DNA of 64,000 nt. Source: Plotosus lineatus. Its lineage: Eukaryota; Chordata; Actinopteri; Siluriformes; Plotosidae. The stretch is from NCBI GenBank assembly GCA_024760905.1, contig CM045733.1, forward strand, positions 23,782,501-23,846,500. The letters run 5' to 3'. Under the pieces are notes generated by a model. It did no database searches. It saw only the letters and a program-made list of their open reading frames with translations, and had not been told where the DNA came from. A program made the translations under genes and the position numbers. Below, in pieces: positions 23,752 to 36,058 of this stretch; the first letter of the stretch is position 1, and the number at the start of each line of letters is the position of its first letter.

Positions 23752-23945
23752 CCTTGGTGACCTGTGTCCTTGCAAGGGAAACTGTGACCTTTCTCCATAG
23801 ATGTCTTTTGAACTGCACTTTATCTGGATCTTCACCTCGGACCTGTCTGCCTTGGGTGACTCTACAAGGGGCATAATGCCTAGCTCTTAGGATCATTAGC
23901 CCACGCAAACTCCTCCACCAGGATAAGGTGGCATTTCAAGGAGAG

Positions 23946-25272
23946 GATGTATATATAAATGTGCATTTTTTTTTTTAAAAATCTCATTTTCTCTTCAATT
24001 TGGTCGCCTCCCCATTCCCACCCACCAGGCAGCTCTCCCAACCATATTACGACTACCAAATGGGGAGGGTGAAGGCTAACACATCTATCAGCATTAACAG
24101 TAACATTCCCTGACTCGTCTGTGGCTAGCTGCAATGCTCTGTATGTTCTGACTCCTTTTCATCATCGCCAGCATTAACAGTACGTATTAGTAGTTTGTGC
24201 TACAGGAACACTTTTTTGGGATCAGACCACACATACTAGCCCTTCACTCCCTACGTACCTTAGTGATCCTTAAGTACCCAGGACACTCTGCCCTGTTCAC
24301 AGGGTGCCCTTCTTTGGAAAGCCATTTTGGATATAAATTGAACCAGAATCGAGCCATCAAAATTTAGCCCCACTCAATTTTTTATTCTTGGTCATTCTTC
24401 CTATTTTTAGTACATCAACTTCTGACTGTTCGCTTTCAGTCTAATACTTGCCACTTTTTGGCAGGTGGCGCTGTAAAGAAATAGGCAGTGTTGTTCATAT
24501 CAGCAATGAGAATGTATGTTATGGCTGATCAATGTGCATGTTTTCATGAGGCCAACAAATGGCACCTTTTGAAATGTTGCTATAAACCTTCTTTTACACC
24601 GATATCTGGTATCATTGCCTTAAAATAGACTGCTCAGTTGGCTGGTTTTGTTTGCTTCTCCTGAACCAAACAAAACCAGTTAAAGGAGCGCTAGTGTGTG
24701 TTTTTACACCTCACAGCATCTTTGCAGAACCAGTGGCATGATGTATAGCATAGTAAATGTCAGAAATGTGAATACACTGAGCATAACAGTGTTGTTTTTG
24801 AAACAATAGCAATGAGTGAATTAAGTGTTAATGGTGCCTTTGTTAGCAGTGTACATTTATATCAGTGTTCAAATGCAATCCAAATTGTTTAGATGCATGT
24901 TTGTGTGAAAAGAAATATATAGGAGGAGGGATTAAAGAGAAATGGGAAGCCTTCTGAACCTTCAACTCGCGGACAGAAATGTTTTTGTGTGTATGCTGAT
25001 CTCGGAAAGAAGAATGTCAGTGTTCGAAATGTCACAACCCCTGTCCCACAATGTTGAATGCCTTTTTTGCATAGACTTCAATCCCGGCTCTGTTAGTACC
25101 AAATCTTGTGGCTCAGAAATGGCCAGCGTTGGATGTTTTACACAGAACAGAGAGGCAGAATAAAGTGCAATGCAACATTCACGCCTTGAACACTGGGAAC
25201 ACAGAAACACTGCATCTGTCTTCTTCTGCATACCTGAGCTCACCAATTCCCACCATTGGATAGGATCTCTTT

Positions 25273-25278
<6 letters not shown>
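23946..25278. other. Unassigned sequence
   Basis: It starts with a T-run near 23967. No gene is recognised. A 73-codon frame at 24942-25163 shows no domain. Confidence 0.5.

Positions 25279-25336
<58 letters not shown>
25279..25336. repeat. (AG)n microsatellite
   Basis: A pure AG run of about 29 units. Confidence 0.96.
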
Positions 25337-25341
<5 letters not shown>

Positions 25342-26280
25342 TGGTGCATTGTAACCTACACATTATGGCTACTACTGTTTGGTACTGTATTGACACATAG
25401 ATGAGGAAATCAGGAGTGAACCTACCTGTATCTTTTTGTCCAAAAATGTGTATATGTGTGTGTGCGCGCGTGCACGCGTGCAACGTTATCCTTTTTATTG
25501 GTGAACTATGTGTTGCTTGAGAATGGAAAATGATTTCTGGAACACACTTTGTTCATGATATAACCGGCATTGTGATGTACTGTACGCAACACTTATATAT
25601 ATTTGGTTTGAAAAGATTCAGAACTATTCCAAGTACATGTATGCATTTGGTTTGACCTTCCATTGAATACCTAAAGCATGATGGAAGGGTTTGAGTTGAG
25701 GCAGAGAAAGATGGAGTGAAAGAGGCTGTCCTTGCACCATCACTCAGGCACATGAGCACTAACAAAGCGTCCCACTCCATAATAAATAGCCCTTTAATTT
25801 GTTCTTCCTGACAAGGTCACTGTGAGTGATGGGTGAAAGGTATTTACTGTGCCTACACTGACAGAGCGTGAGGGAAAAGTGAGAGATAAAAGAATGAAGA
25901 TAAATAAATAAACAGAACTGTAAAGTAAAAGCACATATTCATGCCCTTGGTGTAGCAAGATCCTCTTCCTACTCAATGGTTAAAATATTGGCTTTATGCA
26001 GTAAGGCCATGCTTGTGGTCTCGAGTTTAGCATGGTCGCTCTCACTGTAGCGGGCTACTCATATCTGTTGAGTGGATGGGCAGTCAAAGCACGAAGGATG
26101 AGAGAAATCATTTTCTTTTTTGGAGTAGCGTAGAAACTCATTTAGCTATTCATTGTTGTTATGGCACATTGTATTGAGGCCTCATCCGAGTCAAACACAC
26201 TGCTTAAAAGGGTTCTGCTGGGATTGTACTGAATTTTTATTTAGAGTGCAGCAATTAATTTTATATCTTTTGCGAAGATT
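25337..26280. other. Unassigned sequence
   Basis: A short alternating purine-pyrimidine stretch (gtgtgcgcgcgtgcacgcgtgc) lies near 25459-25481. No other feature is recognised. Confidence 0.5.
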
Positions 26281-26452
26281 TAAGGCGACAGGGTAGTGCA
26301 GTGAATAGCATTGCTAGCTTATAGCTCCAAATCCCGCTAAACTCTGGAAGCTGTCTGTGTCTGTCTGGGATGGACTAGCTTCTCATCCATGGTGTGTTCC
26401 CAATGTGCTTCTGGTATTCCCAGATAAGTCCCAGATCCTGACATGGATAAAG
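26281..26452 (+). mobile_element. Old SINE-2/L2-tail remnant
   Basis: A head-like 'ggcgacagggtagtgcagtg' is followed by 'agctccaaatcccg' and an L2-tail-like end (cccagataagtcccagatcctgacatggataaagcag). It is strongly diverged and the call is tentative. Confidence 0.5.
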
Positions 26453-26500
26453 CAGTTTGCATTTAGCATTGAGCTAATTATATGTAACATGTATTTACAA

Positions 26501-26825
26501 GAGCAGTGGTGGCCCAGTGGTAAAGTGCTGGATTACCACTCCTAAGGTTCAAGCCCCACTGTCAACGGTTGTCGCTGCTGTTCCCCCAGTGCAGCAAAAT
26601 GGGTTATCCAAGGCCAGTCATGTGTCTCACTGTCTATGGTGAGTTTCTTGTAAAAGAATCATTGCTGACTTTTGACAAGTGTAGCTGTATAGCCGTGCGT
26701 GTTTCTGCCCTGAGATGGCCTGGTGAGCTGTCCAAGGTGTACTTTGCCCTGTCGACTGAGATGATTGCCATTTTCCCTGCAACCTTAATTAGGATTAACC
26801 AGTTCAGAAAATGAATGAATGAATA
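26501..26825 (+). mobile_element. SINE-1b, near full length
   Basis: Head 'gcagtggtggcccagtgg', B-box region 'ggttcaagccccac', body with ccagtgcagc and tctatggtgag, then the L2-type tail from 'gccctgagatggcctgg' to 'aattaggattaaccagttc' and ATGA repeats. No convincing target-site duplication is seen. Confidence 0.87.
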
Positions 26826-26829
26826 ACAT

Positions 26830-27629
26830 TTACATATTTGGCATCCCAGAAACGGACATGTTCAGTAATGTCAAATATTTTTCAGCCATCAGAAACGACT
26901 GGGACCAAAATAAAGAAAGATTGTCCAAGAAAGAGTTGCAGTGCGTCTACATAATCATTTTATGAAGCAACTCAGGTTTAATGTATTCTCTTTTAATCTT
27001 TTAATCCTAAAGTAATGCTAATACTGTGCACACATACACAAGGTCAGAACAACACAAGCAGCTGAAAAAATACTCCGTAGCTTCTGCTGGACGGGAAGCT
27101 TATTTCAGTCTGTTGCATAGAAACGTCATTTTTTCTGACAGAGGTGACTCGCTGATTATGAGTACAAGGAGCAGCTTAGCATCAAGATGGAGGTCGAATT
27201 TAAAACATGCATTCAACCCAATCTTTCATGCAAGGAACACGATAACAGGCCTGAAAAAAATGGACGACATGTGGTGGAATGTAGAGATTTGCTGCCACTG
27301 ATGGCCAACTTAGTGCAGCTTTGGCAGCCTGCAGATGTCTAGTGCCTGGCATTAGCATTCATTTGAATTACATGTGTGTAAAAACAACTAACTGGCAAGG
27401 TGTAGGGTGAGCTAGTCCAAACACTCCTGCTTACTGAGTAGCCTTCTAATACAGCTGCTGTGTTATACATGAGCCCCAGGTAGACACACTGTGGTGAAGC
27501 AAGGTAAAAAATCGAGTTATCAACCGGTATGTTGATGATGGTGCTGCTGCTGCTGCTGCTGATGTCGCATTTTTCAAGGTGCCGTTTTTAAAACGTAATG
27601 AAATATGTGACAGTATTGAAAGTGTAATA
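26830..27629. other. Unassigned sequence
   Basis: It holds a short (CTG)n at about 27540-27561. No other feature is recognised. Confidence 0.5.
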
Positions 27630-28059
27630 CAGGGATCCCTTGCTACTTCGCGCTTCAATTCATGTGGCTTCAGTGCATCATTTTGTTTTTTTAATATTCA
27701 TCGAATTTAGAAAAATAAGGGAAAATGCCACAAAAACAAGGCCAATTATGCACCCCCCCCCAAAAAACAAAAAAAACAAAAAAAAAAACAAAAGAACCCC
27801 TAAACAAACACAAAACAAAAAACAACCCAAAACCTCCCATCAAAGCTACTTACATGTTTGTGAGGCGCGTATCTGTGTGTGTGTGTTTGTATGTGTGTAT
27901 GTGTATTATAAGCAATTATAGTATTGAATATGTATTTGTTGGTATTATATACACATTTACGTATACATCAGTCGGGGGTGTGTGATCCCACTTGACGGAA
28001 TTTGGTGGTTGTGGGGGGGATCTCGGTCCAAATTAACCGCGGAAAGTGAGGGATCCCTG
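27630..28059. mobile_element. TIR-A DNA transposon, complete non-autonomous copy
   Basis: It runs from 'cagggatcccttgctac' to 'gtgagggatccctg', with TA at 27628-27629 and 28060-28061. It is about 430 bp, with the same internal order as the copy at 15687: an A-rich block, a tgtgtgt-rich block, 'tataagcaattatagtattg' and 'gcggaaagtgagg'. Confidence 0.88.
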
Positions 28060-29904
28060 TACATGATTTGAACTACTGATTTATATTATCGATATTCTAA
28101 AGATGATTTTCAGCATGGAGGGATGCAATTAAATTATTGAGGATTTTATCAATACATTTTTTTTATTTAAATGCTTTTTTTTGGTTTTTTGTTTTGCCAA
28201 TGACAGACCTCCAGATTCAAAGATCTAAACCAAATCCTTGAAATTATTTCATTGCTGAACTCATTTTTCACAGCTGTAGAAAGAAACAGTGAATGTAGCA
28301 CAAATATACCTTCGCCTCCTGTTTTTTTTTCTTTTCAGCCTCAGAGTTATGACATCTCATTGATCTTCTTAGCAAGAAACAATGGACAGCGGAATAGGTA
28401 AATAGATGTATCTGGATGAGTAGAGCAGTGTTTGTAAGATAACCATCGTTTCACTTTAGTGCCTCAAGCCTTTAGTACAGTATACAGGCATAATTCATTT
28501 ATTCATCTTCAATAACAGCTTTTTCCTGCTCAGGGTCATGGTGAACCCAGAGTTTGAATAAACATCACACAAAATAAAATCTAAAGGGTCACAAGTACCC
28601 AGTGTTTCTGAGCCTGAGTATATTCTGACATAATAATCATAAAAAAAGACTACAAAACACCTGAATATTAGACGTCATGCTACATTTGTCATTTCTTTTT
28701 TTTTGTCTTTCTTCATTCACGGCAATTTTATTTCTTTCACCAATGATAACTTTTCAGACGTTGACATTTTACCACAGTAAACTACTTAAATTACATTTCC
28801 ATTATTGCTTCAGTTATCAAAGGCACCAGGAATGTAAGCAAAGATGGGAAGAGATGGAAAAAAAACAAAAACAAAAACAAAAAAAACAGGCTTCCGGTAT
28901 TGCCTCGGAGAATGAGATAAAGTGCTGCCTCACACTTCTTTAGCCACGTGGTGGTATCCTGTATGTGTTTTCCTGTAGTTTTTGTTCCAGGTCTAAGAAA
29001 ATCAGCAATGCACTCAGATGTGTTTTAATGAAACTTATGCTGACCAGTAGACAGCTGTGCAGGACATCTACATCAATTTATCCTGTAAGTTAGAAGTGAG
29101 CAAAATTCATTATGTGACCTGTTAAAAAGTGCTGTTATGATGTGGAATGAGTAAAAAAGTAATATGTCATTTGGGGAAAAAAAAAGTTTGTTTGTAGTAC
29201 ATCCTACAATCATTGGCCCCCTTCATTCATATAACTGAGTATGGGGGCTGTCAGTCGATTACAACTGTTTTAATTAATTTTTACGGTTAAATTAGCACAA
29301 ATAAATACATGCCTTTCTTCTTATGGTTAAAGCTAGTTGTAATGCATATATACATGTAGATTCACCAAATTATTGTAGAATAATCACAAAGTATGTATAT
29401 CCGCATAGTGAATGTTTTGGTAGCTGCTGGTAGGTTGGTTATTGTACTTACTTATTTAGTTATTCTTTCACAAGTACGCAGCTACTACACTTTTGTAATG
29501 TAGACTGGCGAGCAGTATGGATGGTTTCCATAGGCTGGTTTTGTAAAATGCAAATTCTTTTAGTTTTCTTATTGGATCGTTTGGGTAACATTTTATATTG
29601 AAACTTTTCACCTTAAACACTTTCACTGTTCATCTACATTTTTAGTTAGGAATCATCTCTGGTTAAAGGCATCTGTGTCATCGCTAAGCGTCCAAACAAG
29701 AAGTAAACAAAACACAGCTGCATTAATTGTGTCAATGTGCTTTATATATGATATAAATATAAGTCATTCAACTTTGGGCCATAAGTCCAGAGGAGCAATG
29801 ATGGTGTCATGAAGTGCGGGGATATTTCACTCAGAAAACATGGTGCCTTTATCAGGAGGTTGACTTGATAAGAGCTGAAACTTTGAACAAGCTGAAGAGC
29901 AAAG
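28060..29904. other. Mostly unassigned sequence with a small L2-tail fragment
   Basis: A likely L2-type tail remnant on the minus strand lies at 28494-28562 (plus strand 'ttcatttattcatcttc...ctgctcagggtcatggtgaa'). A short AAAAAC repeat lies near 28859-28886. The rest is unassigned. Confidence 0.5.
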
Positions 29905-30184
29905 TACAGTGGTACCTCTCCTTATGAAATTAATCCGTTCCAGAGCCTTTTTCTTAACCTGGATTTTTTGTAAATTGAACCGCATTTTACATGTAAAACG
30001 TGTGATTTGTTCCAAGGCCCCCAATACTACCCCCTAAACTCTTTAAAAATTATAAAAGTATGCCTTTTAAGACCTCCTTCTGCTTCAATATCGTACCGAT
30101 GATATACAGGTTTGGCCATATTCCTTTGTGGTATCACTCAACCGCATGCCACGAGCCCAATTCTTTTCACTCGCACCGGAAATC

Positions 30185-30187
<3 letters not shown>

Positions 30188-30246
<59 letters not shown>
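30188..30246. repeat. (GT)n microsatellite inside TIR-B
   Basis: A GT run of about 29 units at the same internal position as 4021-4110 in the other TIR-B copy. Confidence 0.95.
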
Positions 30247-30373
30247 ACGCGTGTGTGTGTTGACCATGTCTTCTTAGCAATAAAGTTGCACCGAGCACTC
30301 TCAAAAAACTCCTGAAACAACAGTAACTCCGTCCTTTACACAAAAAGCATTATGGGAGATGCAGCTCCATAAT

Positions 30374-30530
30374 AGCCAATGGGAGGGAGCTGCATAATCC
30401 CTCCGAGCCAATGGGAGGCCAGTGTGGTGTGATGTTGGGAGATAGCCAATGGGAGGGAGCTGCATCATCCCTCCTAGCCAATGTGAGGCATGCGGGGCGG
30501 GATGTTGGAAGATAGTCAATGGGAGAGTAG
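30374..30530 (+). promoter_or_regulatory. Array of CCAAT-box motifs inside TIR-B (putative)
   Basis: GCCAAT occurs at about 30375, 30407, 30445 and 30477, with a decayed TCAAT near 30516. They come as a duplicated roughly 70-bp block (gccaatgggagggagctgca...). CCAAT is the NF-Y recognition core; that these copies bind NF-Y or drive transcription is inference. The copy at 3739 has two or three such motifs. Confidence 0.45.
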
Positions 30531-30664
30531 CTGGTGCATTGTTTGAATGTTTGAATGGCGCGTTTGGTTCGTTTCGTATACAGAGACAAAAGAAATTTGG
30601 AAAATGTTTTTCGTAACCTGGATTTTTCATTTGCTGGGACTATCGTAAGGTGAGGTACCACTGT

Positions 30665-31013
30665 GTCTGTCTTCCTTTCGGCTTTTTCCCTTTTTACTTG
30701 GGAGTCGCCACAGCAAATCATCTGATTCGCACATTTGGTTTGGCAGAGGTTTTTACGTCGGATGTCCTTCCTGTCACAACCCTTTTAGCAAGGGACAGAA
30801 ACACGCTGATGACTTTGCAGCTACTCTTTATGAAAGTCAGCAATGGTTCTTTTACATGCCTCTCACCATAGACAGTGAGAGACATGGCCCGCCTTTGATA
30901 ACCCAGTTAGCTGCACTGGGGGGGACAGTGACAACCTTGTGGAGAGTGGGACTTGAACCCCCAACCTTTGGATCAGCGATCCAGTGCCCTATACCACTAG
31001 ACCACCACTGCCC
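30665..31013 (-). mobile_element. SINE-1a inserted in TIR-B, with 19-bp target-site duplication
   Basis: On the minus strand: head with A box tggtctagtgg and B box ggttcaagtcc, SINE-1 body, then the RTE-type tail ending 'gccgaaaggaag'. The flanking repeats taaggt[g/a]aggtaccactgt at 30646-30664 and 31014-31032 differ by one base and consist of TIR-B end sequence. The SINE is therefore younger than the TIR-B copy. Confidence 0.93.
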
Positions 31014-31110
31014 TAAGGTAAGGTACCACTGTATTTACGAAAAACAGTTCAAAGATCAGTGTTTGATTAGCTTTGGCCTGACCGGAAACCTGCGGCCTGA
31101 AGTGAATTGA

Positions 31111-31375
31111 ACTCAGTCATTCATTCATTTTGTGTAACCGCTTAATCCTAATTAGGGTCGCGGGGAGGCTGACGCCTATCCCAGCTGGCTCCAGGCAAAG
31201 GCAGAGTACACCCTGGACAGCTCGCCAGGCCATCGCAGGGCAGAAACACGCTGATGGCTATGCAGCTACTCTTGTCAAAAGTCAGCAATAGTTCAATTAC
31301 AGCTTCTCACGAAGACAGTGGGAGACATGGCGGGCCTTTGATAACCCGGTATGCTGCACGGGGGGGTAGGGGGGG
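31111..31375 (-). mobile_element. SINE-1b, head missing, with target-site duplication
   Basis: On the minus strand it starts in the SINE-1 body and ends in the L2-type tail and ATGA repeats (plus strand 'tcattcattcattttgtg'). The 9-bp repeat gtgaattga flanks it at 31102-31110 and 31376-31384. It inserted about 80 bp beyond the TIR-B element. Confidence 0.88.
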
Positions 31376-31384
31376 GTGAATTGA

Positions 31385-33146
31385 TCTCCGCTTGCATAAA
31401 GCTGATAATATTTGGGATGTAAAGTTGTATGGAGGAACAACTTTCTGTACAGGGGTTTGTTCATACATTAGACATTACAGGAAGAGACTCAGTGCTGTGC
31501 TGCCAAGAAATATTAAAAGAAGTGGCACTAAAACGTTGACACCACTGTTTGTAAAAGAATTTGCAATATATATAAACTGTGTAACTTTGAGCTCAAAATA
31601 TCACTTATTGTATTTTGCTTATTTCCATGATGGGTGCAAATAATTTTCGAGAACACTTTATTCAGTTAATCTAGAAACATAAAAGTTGTCTAAAAGTCAA
31701 TTTTAGTACAGAGTTTAATTGCGTCATTAAAAAAAAATGAAGACAGTGTGTGTAAATATAGTGCTTATGGAAAAATCTTTGCTTGTGGCTAATGTTTTAA
31801 TTTAGTTAATATATTTTAAGAGCATGCACTAGTAGAGCATACTAAAACCATTAGTCACTGATGGAACGGCACATATTTTCTAAAATATATATTTTTAATT
31901 GGTTCTTTTTAAAGCACTCCATTGTATTTTATGTAGACTCTTGTTTTAAACTACATTAGGTATATTAGTAACTCTAATTGTGATGGTCCGTTTGTCTGGC
32001 TTTGCTCTCCAGGCATTGTTTCCACACAGCTTATCCCCCTTCTAATGAAAAGTGCTGTATTATTTTAATTGGCTGTTATTTTCATTGTCTGACCTGGCTG
32101 AGGAGCACGAGGTGTCTCATAACACACAGAACCAAGCAGGTGAGGGAAAATGGGAGGCAGCCTCCGTTTTTTTTTTTATTATTTTTTTTTATCCAAGCAC
32201 GTCTAAATAAAGTTGAACGCATTCATCATGTGAATGAACTCGCTGCATCGTGTCCAGAGATGGAGACCGTCCGTATTTGTCACTGTGACAGAGCCCAGGA
32301 TAACAGCACCTGCATTGTAATGAAATGTACCTCACAGTTAGCATATGGATTTATTTTTAATGTATGTTTTCATAAGCCACAAGCAAGAAATGTTTATTAA
32401 TCTTAAAAATGTTTACATTTTTTAAATGGTACGAGTCAACGCGTATCGATGAAATTTCATATTCATTCGTTTTAATAAAAGGCATTTACAATTTCTTACT
32501 GCTCTGCATTTTTACTGCAACATTAACTTGCTCAGGGTCTTGTCAGAGACAAAGACATTTGTACACTCAGGACTGCTTGTTAAGTTCTCAACTTTGATAA
32601 AAAGATCACTAGACTGTTTAAATAGGTTTAGCTGAATGAAATTCATTAGCTCGTCCACCTGACAAATAAAAGCTCATGTGTATTTGTCTCTCTTTGTGTT
32701 TTTGGTTGCCCAGAATACTGATTATCTAAGCTAAATGCATTAGCTATCTTAATTTAACTCACAAATTTGGCAAACTAGTCAAAGGCTTAAACAAAGGGAA
32801 CAAAATCGAGTAAGTTCTTGGAAGGAGAGACTCTCCTGATAATGTTTTTGATGTACAATATCATCTTTCTGTGCTCACCAAAATCATCAGCATGTGTTTG
32901 GCTGTCTGGGAACGAACTGTAGAGTTGTTTTCCCACATCATATAAAATAATGCATTGTACAGTATTTTTCTCGGTTATATCAGTGCTCCTGATTATGAAT
33001 GGATATTGTTATATGTGTACGCTGATAATACATTATATATATATGTATATAATATACATATTATCGATAATGATTATACATTAGTTTGTAGCATACAAAG
33101 TTGTAGATTGTTGTTTGTCGTGCAGCATTAAATGAAGTCATATCCC

Positions 33147-33150
<4 letters not shown>
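31385..33150. other. Unassigned sequence
   Basis: About 1.8 kb without a recognised gene or transposon. A 132-codon frame at 32002-32400 contains poly-Phe from a T-run and shows no domain. The composition around 32200-32350 looks non-repetitive. Confidence 0.5.
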
Positions 33151-33151
<1 letters not shown>

Positions 33152-33213
<62 letters not shown>

Positions 33214-33217
33214 TTAA

Positions 33218-33294
<77 letters not shown>
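33152..33294. repeat. Compound (AT)n-(CA)n microsatellite
   Basis: AT run to about 33208, the spacer 'taatattaatca', then a CA run of about 37 units. Confidence 0.97.
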
Positions 33295-33298
<4 letters not shown>

Positions 33299-33304
33299 TA
33301 TATA

Positions 33305-33427
33305 TTCATTCATTCATTTTCTGAACTGCTCAATCCTAATTATGGTTGCGGGGAGGCTGGCGCCCATCTTAGCCGACTCCGGGTAAGGGCGGGGTACACG
33401 CTGGACAGCTCACCGGGCCATCACAGC
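33305..33427 (-). mobile_element. SINE-1b tail fragment
   Basis: The L2-type tail on the minus strand, plus-strand order 'ttcattcattcattttctg' to 'ccatcacag', where it stops abruptly at a CT microsatellite. It is closely related to the fragment at 34441-34515, which stops at the same base. Confidence 0.85.
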
Positions 33428-34420
<993 letters not shown>

Positions 34421-34440
34421 TATATGTATATATGGTATAT

Positions 34441-34511
34441 ATAATCCTATTTATGGTTGCGGGGAGTCTGGCGCTCATCTTAGCCGACTCCGGACAGCTC
34501 GCTGGGCCATC

Positions 34512-34515
<4 letters not shown>
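34441..34515 (-). mobile_element. SINE-1b tail fragment with small deletion
   Basis: The plus strand reads 'taatcctatttatggttgcg' to 'ccatcacag' and ends in CA repeats. Relative to 33305-33427 it lacks about 22 bp between 'gccgactcc' and 'ggacagctc'. The shared terminus suggests a common origin by local duplication. Confidence 0.82.

Positions 34516-34572
<57 letters not shown>
34516..34572. repeat. (CA)n microsatellite
   Basis: A pure CA run of about 28 units. The 34573-34769 stretch after it is unassigned. Confidence 0.96.
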
Positions 34573-34576
<4 letters not shown>

Positions 34577-34769
34577 GGAAACTATAAGAATTATTTGTCA
34601 ATAATTTATTTGGTTATCACTAAATAGTTTGAGACATTGATTATTTACTGGGGATTATTTACTGATGTCCACTGAGCCTGAGGATTAGTATCTACTGCAA
34701 AGTTGTATAAGAAAAGCAAAGTCAACTGAGATTTTTTAGAGTTTATTTATTTTTGCATATTTTAACCAT

Positions 34770-34935
34770 GACAGAGGCCAGCTTAATGGTTAAAGTGATG
34801 AGTTCCTGTGCTGAAGATTAGCAGTTCTATCATCATTGGTGGGCCCTTGAGCAAGGCGCTTCACCCTCAATTGCGCAGATGTACAAAAATGACAACTGTA
34901 AGTTGCTCTGGATAAGAGAATCTGTCAGGTGTATT
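34770..34935 (+). mobile_element. SINE-3 type tRNA-derived element
   Basis: The core 'gtgggcccttgagcaaggc', 'caccctcaattgcgcag' and end 'gctctggataagagaatc' match the copies at 45716 (plus) and 44862 (minus). The core resembles the central domain of a widespread fish SINE class (V-SINE-like as I recall it; not certain). The head is degraded. Confidence 0.72.
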
Positions 34936-36056
34936 ATAACAATTTCTTTAAACCTTATATCCAGCTTAGAGCTGCTCACTGGCTGTACATTATGTAAAAA
35001 TGTTATGTAAAAATGTCAGCCAGCTCTGTACTTCGGTTCTCTGTAAAGGTGCTTTCATCTGCATTACTTGAAAACACAAGAAAAACAAACTGAATTGAGA
35101 TTCAATTGTTAATTTTTCCATTTTAAAGCATGATAATGGTTATGCTACCAGCACCGAGTGCCTCAAAAAATGCGTGTCCTTCGTATCAGTCACTCTTACT
35201 CATTTACTTAACAGCTAATCCTATTAGGGTAATCCGGATGCCGGTACCTATCTCGGTCATTACTGGGCAAAGCCAGACCATTGCAGGGCTCCATTGTTTT
35301 AACTCAAGCATTATTCACTTGGAATTGCATTTTGTAATGGCGGATTGACCAAATCACACCATTTACATTTCGTATATATTAAAGTGTTACATGGGTTTAT
35401 TTTGGGATAGATGTCGACAGGTTACTAAGGCTGTTCAAACATGGGCTTATTGCACTGTGGATAAAAAGAGAGTAATTTTATTCCGCTCTATTATCAGGAT
35501 CTCTGTCTCCAAGGACAGCATGACCCCGAGTTCTGTTAAATGTTAACTATTTTAAAAACAATACACTCTTTACACCAAGACTCTTTTGAGCTTTTTTCTC
35601 CCTCAGCCTGCAGCTTTGCTCAGAAGCATAAAACATTTATTTATTTATTTTTTTATGAAAGTGATTAATCCCCTGTATCCTGGAACAATTACTGCAGGCA
35701 GTAGGTACTATCAAATACAACTCATTACACCCAAATTATAAATATGCCACCTGTCCGGCACGATCCTTTTAACCCTACATCTCGGCACTGTGAGCCAAGA
35801 TGGAGGTTAGTCCCCATGCTGTGAGTGGAGTGGAATAACAGGGTTCTTTTTTACTCAGGTGGAGTCAGGCAGCCCTCTCTGACCCAGATGAAATGAGAGT
35901 GAAAGGAGAGTTGAAGCCAATGACGTGTGCTACGAAGACTGTCAGTAATATATAATCACAAAGTGAGAATTCTCGGAAGGCGTGCTGGAGCTTAAATTTG
36001 TTCCCAAGAAAAGTAAAAAGAGAAATTGGAGTGAGGATAAAATATATATATATATA
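34936..36056. other. Mostly unassigned, with an L2-tail fragment
   Basis: The minus-strand L2-tail remnant is at about 35188-35291 (plus 'ttacttaacagctaatcctattagggtaat...ccattgcagggct'). The rest, including 35300-36050, shows nothing I recognise. Confidence 0.55.
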
Positions 36057-36058
36057 TA

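Larger units (their letters stand above)
21121..23945 (-). mobile_element. Non-LTR LINE, antisense, internally deleted
   Basis: On the minus strand the order is AP-type endonuclease (around 23128-22829), linker (22665-22345), late reverse transcriptase motifs (22150-21845) and the C-terminal region (21724-21142), ending in short ATG/ATC triplets at 21121-21133. The segment coding RT motifs before 'QGCLLS' is missing, because the linker runs straight into it near 22085. A possible target-site duplication is atgtatataaa at the left (about 21109-21119) and atgtatatataaa at the right (about 23948). Family: a fish LINE of the Jockey/CR1/L2/Rex1 broad group; I do not assign the clade. Confidence 0.88.
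29907..31031. mobile_element. TIR-B DNA transposon, split near its end by a SINE-1a
   Basis: It begins 'cagtggtacctctcc' after TA at 29905-29906. Its right end occurs twice, at 30651-30663 and 31019-31031, because a SINE inserted within the last 20 bases and duplicated them. The outer TA lies at 31032-31033. The core (30060-30180, 30374-30530) matches the copy at 3739, and both have (GT)n at the same place. Confidence 0.88.
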
